Positions 1 through 6,823 are shown, counted from the first letter of the stretch. The stretch: DNA of 21,501 nt from an uncultured Muribaculaceae bacterium (GCA_910584665.1 CAJUBL010000052.1:1-21501), one strand, 5' to 3'. Notes: a model not told the origin generated them from the letters alone. Program-made: numbers and translations.

Positions 1-37
1 GCTTAATCAGACAATAAAATTTTAATTTTAACTAATT

Positions 38-1189
38 TTAAGAGACACTAGTGTTATAGTTGTCATCTTTTCGTGGAGCTTTTACAGTAAATGTATAATA
101 TCCCTGAATTGAGCCAAAGGGGATGTCTATCATCGAACTCGAATATTTAGAGTCATATTCATTTGAAGTATATGATTGTGTAGAACCTAATAAATATAAA
201 GAAACATGGTTAGACGATGATGAGTTGTTGGCATAGTAAACACGTTCAGGAATAGTATTGGCATTACTTAATAAAACAGACACCTCAAGCGAACCTCCGT
301 CAATGGGATGTATGCCGGTAATTTGACAATTGGCGCTTCCTAGAGATATTTTGGTGTTATTCTCATAACTTAGTTGGTCATAGTAAACAATAACGTTATG
401 ATAATACACCACTCCAATAGCCGCAGGCCCTAGTAATTCTGAAATTATGATTCCTATGGTAGCACTGCCTATAAACGAACCAAGTGTAGTCATGAATTCA
501 GGTACACTTTGTGCGTTTGAAAGGTTCCTGTATAGTTGCACATAGTCAAATATGTCAAGGATCTTGGGACTAAACCTTATGACATGATCCGTAATATTCG
601 GACGAATTTCAGTTGTCGGAGGATCATAAGTGGGTGCTAAGGCCAAACAGTCTTCAATGTGCTCAGTCTTGCCTGTATAACATAACTCATATTTTCCGTT
701 GGCGTCAATTGTGTAAATCGAAAATTCTGATTTAGACTTGTCGTAGGCAACAATATAAAACTTATCATTCACGATAAAATCAGACACATCGCCATCTGTA
801 AATCTGAACATAAAGCGGTTGTTCGCTTCATCCTGAATAAGCACATATTCTTCTGCTGACTCCGTTTCAGATTGTTTATAGCAAAGGTTGAATTTGTTGT
901 TGGTCAGTACAAAATCCCACCCGTTGAGCTGGTCTTCCGGTACCATCCACAGAGGAGCTGCCTCGGTGGTGTAAAAATGTGCATCACCTAATGTATCGAC
1001 CAGACTTTCATACTTATGAGATCCGATCCACGAGACTTCATAATAGTGTTCGCCGTCAAATCTGTAGGTGATTTTATCGATGCCTCGGGTAAGTCGCTCA
1101 TTGCCATTGCGTTCAAGAACATATTCATCGATTTGCGAGAATATAGGCAACGAAAGCAATATGAATAATAGGCTGAATATCTTTCTCAT
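38..1189 (-). CDS. Secreted protein of unknown function, 383 aa
   Basis: The function is not recognised. The protein begins with a clear Sec signal peptide (MRKIFSLLFILLSLPIFSQ, cleavage probably after about residue 18). A long polar mature region follows, rich in Tyr, Asn and Asp as is usual for Bacteroidota surface or periplasmic proteins. One hydrophobic, Gly/Ile-rich patch at about residues 237-262 could be a membrane segment or a buried core. No catalytic motif was seen. Its ATG overlaps the TGA of the upstream gene (1186-1647) as ATGA, so the two are very probably translationally coupled in one operon. The protein ends without an obvious T9SS tail. It may be an exported partner of the upstream sorting-domain protein, but that rests on position alone. 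Confidence 0.75.
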   Translation of the reverse strand: MRKIFSLLFILLSLPIFSQIDEYVLERNGNERLTRGIDKITYRFDGEHYYEVSWIGSHKYESLVDTLGDAHFYTTEAAPLWMVPEDQLNGWDFVLTNNKFNLCYKQSETESAEEYVLIQDEANNRFMFRFTDGDVSDFIVNDKFYIVAYDKSKSEFSIYTIDANGKYELCYTGKTEHIEDCLALAPTYDPPTTEIRPNITDHVIRFSPKILDIFDYVQLYRNLSNAQSVPEFMTTLGSFIGSATIGIIISELLGPAAIGVVYYHNVIVYYDQLSYENNTKISLGSANCQITGIHPIDGGSLEVSVLLSNANTIPERVYYANNSSSSNHVSLYLLGSTQSYTSNEYDSKYSSSMIDIPFGSIQGYYTFTVKAPRKDDNYNTSVS

Positions 1190-1647
1190 TTTGTCACATA
1201 TAATTTAATCATATGACTACCATTCCTGACAATCACGTATGTACCGACATATCTCTTAAGATCAATGGTGACATAGGTATTATCTTGACATTCAGCATAA
1301 GAACAAATGATTTTGCCTGTCATATCGCTGATAATTATATTTTGAGCGGGATGCGCAATAGTCAGAACACCATCAGAACAATAGAAATTTGCCGCATCGA
1401 GGTGATTCTCTTCAACAGAAGAATACTTTCCATACGATAGACGCTTAACGTCATCGATCTTGAATGTATTTATCTTATCGTTGACTGAAACTATAAGATT
1501 ATCATCCTGAAATTGGATCTCGGGGTTTCCAGATAATTCAAAGGAATGAATTTCGCCGGAGTTCATTTCTATGATGAGTTCCATGGCGGCAACTTGGCTC
1601 ACAAAGCCCGTCATGAAGCAGACAAATAAAGTAATTAACTTCTTCAT
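1186..1647 (-). CDS. Small secreted protein with T9SS-type C-terminal sorting domain-like tail
   Basis: This 153-aa protein has a signal peptide (about residues 1-21, MKKLITLFVCF... ending VAA). The N-terminal half has the pattern of a short beta-rich module common in Bacteroidales secreted proteins (MELIIEMNSGEIHSFEL, then IQFQDDNLIVS, then TFKIDDVKRLSYG). The C-terminal half, about residues 88-153, resembles the type A Por-secretion-system tail: an ISDMTGKII strand, an ..IDLKRYVGTYVI strand and a final basic IKLYVTK. Such tails direct export by the type IX secretion system and attachment to the surface; whether this one works is inferred. No enzymatic domain lies between signal and tail, so the protein is almost only an export module. 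The stop overlaps the start of the 383-aa gene downstream. Confidence 0.75.
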   Translation of the reverse strand: MKKLITLFVCFMTGFVSQVAAMELIIEMNSGEIHSFELSGNPEIQFQDDNLIVSVNDKINTFKIDDVKRLSYGKYSSVEENHLDAANFYCSDGVLTIAHPAQNIIISDMTGKIICSYAECQDNTYVTIDLKRYVGTYVIVRNGSHMIKLYVTK

Positions 1648-1686
1648 AGTCTATTGAATTATGATTTTACAGCGGGACAGTGACCA

Positions 1687-1947
1687 CTATTTTGTTGAAA
1701 TTGTCAGCTGAAAAGCCAGACAATACATATAATCTATCTCCATATTATAAAACGGAGATGTTATGCCAAAATTCAAAGGCGTTTCACTATCTTCGATAAT
1801 TACAATCGTAGTGATATTCTTGTCAGATGCTCCAGTGACGACGGCCTTATCTTCCGATATCCTGTAGTTGATCCCGTCAACTGTAAATGCGGACGCACTG
1901 ATACAGAATCCGAGCTGGATTAATGTTACGAATTTTCTTAATGACAT
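1687..1947 (-). pseudogene. Truncated BspA-like leucine-rich-repeat surface protein, 86 aa remnant
   Basis: The reading frame begins with a convincing signal peptide (MSLRKFVTLIQLGFCISASA) followed by FTVDGINYRISEDKAVVTG, the usual first module of Bacteroidales BspA-like leucine-rich-repeat proteins. It then passes into IEDSETPLNFG...FYNMEIDYMYC, which resembles a later repeat (IEDGETPL..G..F...PIE.LYLG). Only 86 residues remain, whereas family members usually have several hundred, and the expected repeats and C-terminal tail are missing. It is read here as the product of an internal deletion with a premature end. The start is supported by the signal peptide. The gap to the next gene (1647) is 39 nt, so the fragment may still lead an operon. 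A short intact secreted protein cannot be excluded. Confidence 0.55.
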
Positions 1948-2404
1948 GAAGTGTACACGTGCCGCGGTCTCCCTCTCGTTGGCGTTTGCTTTTGTACAAA
2001 AAAAGCGTAGGAATCTGTATCTGTTGCCGTCTTACTTCCCGAGGCTTCTCGCATTGCCCTTTAGATGTCGGACGGCAACGCAGAAGCCCACGCTAGTATA
2101 TGCAATATATACTTTCGACTGTATTTCTCCCGAAATATCAAGCCGGAAGCGAAATAATCACATATCCACGGGCATCTACCGTTGCTCGATCCCTGACATC
2201 TAAATGAATTTTGCGAGAATTCCGGAAAGTCAAGAATCAGCGCGGATAAACGCTTTCTTATTATGTTAACCACATCCCGCCGCGCATGACCCCAGACCGG
2301 GGCTTCTGCGATGCGGTCTGCGACCGCGAAATTAACGATTATTTTTTATTCGTCCAAATTATTCTTAAAAGGCAAACATCAAAATTGAAGCGACAAGCAA
2401 TTCA
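1948..2404 (-). other. Structured leader-like intergenic region upstream of the LRR fragment
   Basis: No convincing gene was found in these roughly 450 bases; a 70-codon frame on the minus strand (2061-2273) lacks protein-like composition. The region is dense in inverted repeats. The strongest is the 2043-2088 hairpin. The 9-bp GTTGCCGTC at 2023-2031 is the exact complement of GACGGCAAC at 2071-2079, so it competes with that hairpin. CGCAGAAGCCC at 2079-2089 is an exact inverted copy of 2300-2310. A further hairpin GCGGTC-TGC-GACCGC lies at 2313-2327. A longer imperfect inverted similarity links 2041-2080 with 2180-2220, both holding GACATCTAAA and GCGAGAA. All of this lies upstream of the 1947 start, so a structured 5' leader or a dispersed repeat element is the likeliest reading. 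Confidence 0.4.
2043..2088 (-). promoter_or_regulatory. 15-bp hairpin in leader region
   Basis: The arms are GGCTTCT + GCATTGCC (2043-2049 and 2051-2058) and GGCAACGC + AGAAGCC (2074-2088). They pair with one bulged base (2050) and one wobble, around a 15-nt loop that holds the ACATCTAAA sequence on the minus strand. No T tract follows on the minus strand, so it is not a simple terminator. It could be part of a regulatory leader RNA. Confidence 0.45.
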
Positions 2405-2492
2405 ATCATTTAGTCATTCAAGTGATTAATCATTCAGTCATCAAATCATTTAGATGATTTGTCATTCAATCACTCAATCATCTAATCATTTG
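2405..2492. repeat. 8-bp tandem repeat, 11 in-phase degenerate units
   Basis: Eleven consecutive octamers keep perfect 8-nt phase: ATCATTTA, GTCATTCA, AGTGATTA, ATCATTCA, GTCATCAA, ATCATTTA, GATGATTT, GTCATTCA, ATCACTCA, ATCATCTA, ATCATTTG. The consensus is RTCATTYA. A weak twelfth unit (GCAATTCA) precedes it at 2397-2404. Two units (2421-2428 and 2453-2460) look like local inversions of the consensus. There is no coding frame through it, since an 8-bp period cannot keep frame. It sits directly beside the left end of the IS982 remnant. Confidence 0.8.
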
Positions 2493-2524
2493 TTCAAGCG
2501 TACAGATGTTCCATACTTTAACCT

Positions 2525-3321
2525 GTTGGTTGAATTAAATTAGAGAATATTTTATCAGCCCAATCGAACGATGATTAATGAAATTGACATACTGCATAAA
2601 GGTCATAGCGGCTATCTTACCGGCCATTCTGGTAAAAAGTCCGCAGGATTGCTTCGCGTAGTTTCGTATCATCATGAGATTATCGTTGAGTTGGGAGAAT
2701 AAGGTCTCGATTCTCTTGCGGAATCTTTTGTAGGCCCACGAAGGCGGGCGCCAATTCTTTTGATTCAGCCGGTATGGAACCTCAAGGATGATATTGACCG
2801 TTTCAAAAAAATTCTTCTGAATCTCGGCACTGAGATATCCTTTGTCTCCGAGCATCATGCAGTTATGATATTCCCATCGGACATCTTCGAGATAATGGAG
2901 GTCATGTATGCTTGCCGCAGTCATATCATAGGAATGGATTACGCCTCTTAGCCACAGACAGCGTGGAGCTTATAGCCATAATAATGCGAACCCTGCGATG
3001 CGCAATAGCAGCGGCTTGGCATTGTCACGCCCCATTGCGCAACGTTTCGCTCTTGCATTCAGACACACTTTCACGGGTTTGGAATCGATGCAGAGGTCGG
3101 AGAACTTCGGGACAACACCACATCTGGGCACATTCCCGAGTTCATTTACACGATTTCCGGCGAAATCCTTGCAGATTCCGAGGATTCTGACGAAATTTGC
3201 TATGAAGTTGCGCATAAGCAGGCTGATAGTAGTTAACGGTGTAGCCACCTATAATTTACTAAAATCTGCATATTGCGCAACTTTTTTATCTATAAATATT
3301 TAGAATTTTAATTCAACCAAC
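2525..3321 (-). mobile_element. Decayed IS982-family insertion sequence
   Basis: Perfect 15-bp terminal inverted repeats, GTTGGTTGAATTAAA at 2525-2539 and its complement at 3307-3321, enclose a broken IS982-type transposase. Imperfect similarity continues a few bases outward on both sides (TTTAACCT against TTTAAACTC read inward). The span of about 800 bp is shorter than the roughly 1 kb typical of the family, which fits the internal deletion in the transposase. No clear target duplication was seen. The element cannot be autonomous. Confidence 0.75.
2535..3215 (-). pseudogene. IS982-family transposase, internally deleted and frameshifted
   Basis: The family has a DDE transposase of about 290-300 aa. 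Pieces survive in order on the minus strand. The N-terminal part (from about 3215) reads NELGNVPRCGVVPKFSDL. It then jumps straight to CIDSKPVKVCLNARAKR, so about 80 residues between these family blocks are missing. Near 2960-2985 the frame shifts to give HYYGYKLHAVCG, which ends in a stop. A second shift leads into RGVIHSYDMTAASIHDLHYLEDV. The C-terminal 129 codons (2535-2924) are continuous with GDKGYLS and RKRIETLFSQL. The catalytic Asp of IDSKP, the Asp of GDKGYL and the Glu of RIETLF are all still recognisable, but in different frames. The stop codon lies inside the left terminal repeat. Confidence 0.8.
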
Positions 3322-3370
3322 GAGTTTAAATTATTATTTGCAAAATTATGTTTCAATGTATTATATGGCA

Positions 3371-3388
3371 ATACTGATTTATCAGTAT
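3371..3388. repeat. Perfect palindrome, 8-bp arms
   Basis: ATACTGAT (3371-3378), TT, ATCAGTAT (3381-3388) is a perfect inverted repeat. It lies between the IS remnant and the larger 3394-3433 hairpin. It may add to termination or be a protein-binding site. Confidence 0.6.
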
Positions 3389-3393
3389 AAAAG

Positions 3394-3433
3394 TTGCATG
3401 AGCCTCTTAATCAGGATTAAGAAACTCATGCAA
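3394..3433 (-). terminator. Long hairpin downstream of the decarboxylase/cupin gene
   Basis: Outer arms TTGCATGAG (3394-3402) and CTCATGCAA (3425-3433) pair perfectly. After a 3x3 internal loop, the inner arms CTTAATC (3406-3412) and GATTAAG (3415-3421) also pair perfectly around a 2-nt loop. T-rich runs follow on both strands (TTTTATT on plus, CTTTTAT on minus), so it could terminate in both directions. It lies about 34 nt past the stop of the minus-strand gene at 3467. Confidence 0.6.
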
Positions 3434-3466
3434 TTTTATTAAGACTGTCTTTAGACGATAGTATAT

Positions 3467-4291
3467 TTATTTGAGTTTGTTATATTCTTCGTCAGTCACA
3501 GGCTCAAGCCATTCGTTGGAGGCGTTTTCACCGGGGATTTCAAAAGCGAGATGTGCAAACCAGCTGTCGGCGGCTGCTCCGTGCCAGTGTTTCACGTTGG
3601 CAGGAATATGTATCAACGTTCCGGGCAAAATCTTCTGCGCAGGTTTTCCTTCTTCCTGATACCAGCCGCGTCCGGCAACACCGACAAGCATCTGGCCGCC
3701 CCCTTTTGTAGCGTGATGTATATGCCAGTTGTTGCGGCAGCGAGGCTCAAATGTGACATTGGAGAACGGTATCTGAGAGTCGGAGATGCGGGCGAGATAG
3801 CTGTTGCCTTGAAAATATTCGGCGTATGCGGTGTTGGGTTCTCCAATCGGGAATATCATTTCCTGCTGGAAGCGTTCCTTCTCGGTCGCCGCGTCTGTCG
3901 GATCAGCCCAGACCTCCTTCGCGACACGGAATCCGGCCCATGCGTTAGGCCATCCGGCATAGAACGCCGCCTGTGTCAGCAATGCGGCAATTTCCTTACG
4001 GGTGATGCCATGACGCTTACCGGTTTCAAGATGTGAGCGGAACGATGAGTCAAATATCCCTTTCCCCAACAGTATGGATATGGTCACCATGCTGTGGTCA
4101 TGGAGCGAGAGGGTGCTGTCATTCCATACCGCCTCGCCAAACAACACATCATCGTTAAGCTCCGCGAATTTCGGAGCGAAATCACCGAGAACGGTGCGCC
4201 CGGCTGTCTGGGTTATTTTCTGCTGTGCCATGATATTCAAGTTTGTCATTATTAAAATGATTGCAGTCAGTATAATTACAAAATGTTTCAT
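3467..4291 (-). CDS. Secreted carboxymuconolactone decarboxylase-like / cupin fusion protein
   Basis: This 274-aa protein joins two domains behind a signal peptide (about residues 1-22, ending NIMA before QQK). Residues about 35-128 match the carboxymuconolactone decarboxylase/AhpD-like all-helical fold (LHDHSMVTISILLGKG, then RSHLETGKRHGITRKEIAALLTQAAFYAGWPNAW). The CxxC pair of AhpD peroxidases is absent, so a thiol peroxidase role is unlikely. Residues about 170-255 are a cupin: WHIHH with His190 and His192, GQMLVGVAGRG, and PGTLIHIPANVKHWHG with His235 and His237 as likely metal ligands. Two-domain proteins of this type are common in Bacteroidota and other bacteria, but the substrate is unknown. 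The gene is divergent from an AraC regulator and shares a symmetric control region with it, so it is probably that regulator's target. Confidence 0.85.
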   Translation of the reverse strand: MKHFVIILTAIILIMTNLNIMAQQKITQTAGRTVLGDFAPKFAELNDDVLFGEAVWNDSTLSLHDHSMVTISILLGKGIFDSSFRSHLETGKRHGITRKEIAALLTQAAFYAGWPNAWAGFRVAKEVWADPTDAATEKERFQQEMIFPIGEPNTAYAEYFQGNSYLARISDSQIPFSNVTFEPRCRNNWHIHHATKGGGQMLVGVAGRGWYQEEGKPAQKILPGTLIHIPANVKHWHGAAADSWFAHLAFEIPGENASNEWLEPVTDEEYNKLK

Positions 4292-4341
4292 TTGTTCCTA
4301 TATTTTCGTTGCCCTTATTCATAAACAGTTTTTGTCTGGTG

Positions 4342-4379
4342 CAAAAATACAACCTTCCGTTATTGTGGCGTGTATCAAA
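4342..4379 (-). promoter_or_regulatory. Promoter of the decarboxylase/cupin gene
   Basis: On the minus strand the Bacteroidota -7 box TATTTTTG occupies 4349-4342 and fits TAnnTTTG exactly. A TTTG lies at 4379-4376, 26 nt upstream, inside the shared operator arm. The 26-nt spacing is longer than the usual 19-21, which suits a promoter that needs an activator. Confidence 0.6.
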
Positions 4380-4448
4380 ATCGCTGATTGAATGACCAAT
4401 TTTATCTGTGCCGATAATATTGGTAACAGTGTCCGTGATTTTGATACA
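4371..4448. promoter_or_regulatory. Symmetric operator region shared by araC-type and cupin promoters
   Basis: The outer arms TGTATCAAAATC (4371-4382) and GATTTTGATACA (4437-4448) are perfect 12-bp inverted copies. Inner arms ACCAAT (4395-4400) and ATTGGT (4419-4424), and TTATC (4402-4406) with GATAA (4413-4417), share the same centre at 4409.5. The two -7 boxes (4342-4349 and 4470-4477) are also mirrored exactly about that centre. Each 12-bp arm therefore sits at the same distance from its own promoter. A binding site for the AraC-family protein encoded alongside is the simplest reading. Confidence 0.65.
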
Positions 4449-4477
4449 TTGTGACAACTGTTTTTGCCCTAATTTTG
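4440..4477 (+). promoter_or_regulatory. Promoter of the AraC-family regulator gene
   Basis: The -7 box TAATTTTG is at 4470-4477 and fits TAnnTTTG. A TTTG at 4440-4443 lies 26 nt upstream, the same spacing as in the divergent promoter, and is part of the operator arm. A 5' leader of roughly 20 nt leads to the ATG at 4503. Confidence 0.6.
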
Positions 4478-4502
4478 CAGAAAATGATTAAATTTGCATA
4501 AC

Positions 4503-5402
4503 ATGAGCGAAATTAAGAAAATCGATACAATTCAGGAATATAACGATTACTTCGGTATAGAAACCTTGCATCCGTTGGTCACTGTCATAGACGGGCGCGA
4601 GGCCAAACCGTTGAGATATGGCCGTAAATTCTTTAATGTCTTTGCAATTTTGCTCAAAGATTTATACTGCGGCACACTGAAATATGGAAGAAGCATCTAT
4701 GACTATCAGCGGGGAACGATGCTTTTCATCGCACCCGGTCAAGTCATGGGTTCAGATGATGACGGACAATTGCATCAGCCCGAAGGATGGATTGTCGCTT
4801 TCCATCCGGAATTCATACGGGGAACACATCTGGCAAAAGTTATAAAGGAATATTCCTATTTCTCTTATAACGCCAACGAAGCCCTGCATCTGTCGGAACA
4901 GGAACGGAAGACTATTGTGGATTCCATGATCCAAATCAAAGAGGAACTGCAACACCCTATAGACAAGCATACCAAATCCTTGATAACAGATAAAATCAAA
5001 CTGTTGCTTGATTATAGTGTCCGTTACTACGACCGTCAGTTTATAACGCGCGAAAATGCCAACAGCGATGTGATGGCACGGTTTGAAGAATTGCTTGACA
5101 GTTATTTCGCATCCTCCGCTCCGGCAGAAAACGGTTCTCCGACGGTGCAGTATTGCGCTGACCAAATGTATATGTCGGCAAATTATCTAAGTGACCTTCT
5201 GAGAAAAGAAACCGGAATGTCTGCATTAAAACATATCCAGCAAAAGATGATAGATGTTGCAAAAGACAGGATTGTTGACAGCAATAAATCAATAAGTGAA
5301 ATATCATACGACCTCGGCTTCCCATACCCACAGCATTTCACCCGTTGGTTCAAAAAAATGACCGGCACAACTCCCAATCAATATCGATTACAGCTTAATT
5401 AA
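4503..5402 (+). CDS. AraC-family transcriptional regulator
   Basis: This 299-aa cytoplasmic DNA-binding protein has an N-terminal cupin-like sensing domain (about residues 25-170, including the characteristic GTMLFIAPGQVM and EGWIVAFHPEF). The C-terminal AraC double helix-turn-helix spans about residues 215-297: VQYCADQMYMSANYLSDLLRK, then ISEISYDLGFPYPQHFTRWFKK and GTTPNQYR. The ATG at 4503 is chosen over an in-frame TTG at 4494 because the latter lies only about 17 nt behind the promoter -7 box. It is transcribed away from the decarboxylase/cupin gene from the mirror-image promoter. It is followed after 6 nt by a truncated sugar acetyltransferase gene, so both are probably one transcript. 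Binding at the TTTTGATACA arms with control of both directions is inferred. Confidence 0.9.
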   Translation: MSEIKKIDTIQEYNDYFGIETLHPLVTVIDGREAKPLRYGRKFFNVFAILLKDLYCGTLKYGRSIYDYQRGTMLFIAPGQVMGSDDDGQLHQPEGWIVAFHPEFIRGTHLAKVIKEYSYFSYNANEALHLSEQERKTIVDSMIQIKEELQHPIDKHTKSLITDKIKLLLDYSVRYYDRQFITRENANSDVMARFEELLDSYFASSAPAENGSPTVQYCADQMYMSANYLSDLLRKETGMSALKHIQQKMIDVAKDRIVDSNKSISEISYDLGFPYPQHFTRWFKKMTGTTPNQYRLQLN

Positions 5403-5408
5403 ACTTAT

Positions 5409-5615
5409 ATGAAAACCGAATACGAAAAATGTATGGACGGAGAGCCGTTTGACGGATCTTCTCCTGAAATAACAGAGATAGGGGTACGTAACAAGTGGCT
5501 GTTTCAACAACTCCGCAACACCGATTATGCCGACAATGAGGAGAAACAGCGAATATACCGTGAATTGTTCGGCGGCATTGGCGAGGATGTGTATATAGAT
5601 GTTGAAATCTATTGA
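5409..5615 (+). pseudogene. Truncated sugar (maltose-type) O-acetyltransferase, N-terminal 68 aa
   Basis: The 68 residues match only the N-terminal maltose-acetyltransferase helical domain of the LacA/Maa family: MKTEYEKCMDGEPFDGSSPEITEIG, then NKWLFQQLRNTD..DNEEKQRIYRELFGGIGEDVYIDVEIY. Family members run to about 185-200 aa, most of it a left-handed beta-helix carrying the acetyl-CoA site and catalytic His. None of that is present in any frame downstream, so the protein cannot be an active acetyltransferase. A terminator starts 5 nt after the stop. The gene sits 6 nt behind araC, where an intact acetyltransferase would make sense as part of the regulated unit. A functional stand-alone small protein is possible but less likely. 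Confidence 0.6.
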
Positions 5616-5619
5616 TGCT

Positions 5620-5646
5620 GATTAGAGCGAGCTAATCTATTTTTTC
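5620..5646 (+). terminator. Rho-independent terminator after araC operon
   Basis: GATTAG (5620-5625) and CTAATC (5632-5637) form a 6-bp stem with a 6-nt loop, followed by TATTTTTTC. It is correctly placed just after the stop at 5615. Confidence 0.65.
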
Positions 5647-6086
5647 GTATTAGTATTGGAGTAACCGCTATTTTCAACGTGGTAAAAGAGTCAAATGAAC
5701 GCGTTTAAAAATAGCCAACACTTCATAAATATCTTAGATTCATTTGCTTTCCCTTTTCGTTGCTTACATAATAGCACAATTATAGAAGTGTTTAATATTG
5801 ATAATAAGGTGATTATACCTGATAGTGCAAAACATCAGAAATATCAGCCCTGAACTTTATTCTAAATATTTCAGGAAATTTCTCAAAAATAAAGCTACGT
5901 TAAAGCGTCAAATCTGTATTATATCGCAATACACTCCAATAATTTACATAATATTAAAACCACATAACCGAAGTCAGGCGCAATAAATTGTGTGGAGACT
6001 GATAAAATTACCTTAGCAGCACCAGAGATATGCGGCCCCAGCTTTAACAAATATTGGGTAACGGAGCGGGGTCTTAAGACTTCGCG
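5647..6086. other. AT-rich intergenic stretch, no gene recognised
   Basis: About 440 bases with frequent stops in all frames. The only ATG frame of note is 52 codons at 5695-5853 (begins MNAFKNSQHFINILDSF), without a recognisable domain or start signal. No strong hairpin or promoter was seen. The composition resembles degraded accessory DNA and marks the border to the more GC-rich core-like region. Confidence 0.5.
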
Positions 6087-6791
6087 TCAGTCTTCCAGAT
6101 AATATGTTATTGTTGAGACAACTCTTACATTCTTGAGATATGGAGTATAGGAATCGCGGTCTTCTATGGAGAACTGCCCCTGCGAGGCAGTCTTTATCTT
6201 TCCCAGCTTACTCTCAGAATCGTCAGCAAACTTCCTGGCAGCCTGACGTGCATTGGCGGTAGCCTCGGCGATCATCTCGGGCTTGATACTGTTCAGATCG
6301 GTATAACTATACGAGATCCGGTTTTCCCAACTGCCGGAGACAACAGCGATACCCTGTTTCAGAAGCTCACTCTGACGTTTGATAAGTGAAGTGATCAGAT
6401 CTACATTATTACTTGTCACAACTATAACTCCATCAACCGAATAACGGTTCAAAGGTAAATCACTGCTGTAACGATTGGCCAGATTATCGGTGACACTCGG
6501 TGCGATAACCTCTATTTCACTGTCCTGCACTCCGTTATCCTTCAGAAATTTAACAATCGCATTACTCTTATTGGTGATATCGGTATAAATAGTCGAGAGA
6601 TCATTGGCGGCACACTGGTATACAACAGGCCATGTCACACTATTGGCTTTCACCTCACGCTCGGCCAGCCCCCTGACGGTCACCACCCGATCCCGATACG
6701 AAAAGTTATCAATACCCTGTCTAATAAAAAGGCCGACAAGAGCTACACCTATGGCAATAATAATTGCCGATACAATTTTTTTATCTTTCAT
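6087..6791 (-). CDS. Membrane-anchored SIMPL (DUF541) domain protein
   Basis: This 234-aa protein has a short cytoplasmic Lys-rich start (MKDKK), one membrane anchor or uncleaved signal (about residues 4-22, IVSAIIIAIGVALVGLFI) and a periplasmic SIMPL domain (about 35-232). The domain begins with the typical RVVTVRGLAEREVKANSVTWPV and contains NGVQDSEIEV and a late TANARQAARKFADDS helix. SIMPL proteins are periplasmic or outer-membrane-associated, with poorly defined roles in oxidative or envelope stress; E. coli YggE is the best known. The start at 6791 is preferred over an upstream TTG at 6818, which lies inside the promoter -7 box. The gene is monocistronic, and the next gene (udk) is divergent. 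Confidence 0.88.
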   Translation of the reverse strand: MKDKKIVSAIIIAIGVALVGLFIRQGIDNFSYRDRVVTVRGLAEREVKANSVTWPVVYQCAANDLSTIYTDITNKSNAIVKFLKDNGVQDSEIEVIAPSVTDNLANRYSSDLPLNRYSVDGVIVVTSNNVDLITSLIKRQSELLKQGIAVVSGSWENRISYSYTDLNSIKPEMIAEATANARQAARKFADDSESKLGKIKTASQGQFSIEDRDSYTPYLKNVRVVSTITYYLED

Positions 6792-6815
6792 AGCTGATAA
6801 ATATATTCGTTTTTG

Positions 6816-6823
6816 CAAAAGTA
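6816..6823 (-). promoter_or_regulatory. -7 box of the 6087-6791 SIMPL gene promoter
   Basis: On the minus strand TACTTTTG fits TAnnTTTG, 24 nt before the ATG at 6791. A TTTG lies 25 nt further upstream. Between them ATCAC-ACA-GTGAT (6833-6845) is a small palindrome that could bind a regulator. Confidence 0.55.

Noticed and set aside
2061..2273. 70-codon minus-strand frame in the leader region
   Set aside because: It overlaps strong hairpins and lacks protein-like composition. Structured non-coding DNA explains it better.
2405..2492. Possible CRISPR array
   Set aside because: The units are 8 bp with no spacers. It is a simple tandem repeat.
5695..5853. 52-codon plus-strand frame (MNAFKNSQHFINILDSF...)
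   Set aside because: It has no recognisable family, no start signal and isolated position in degraded AT-rich DNA. It is too weak to call a gene.
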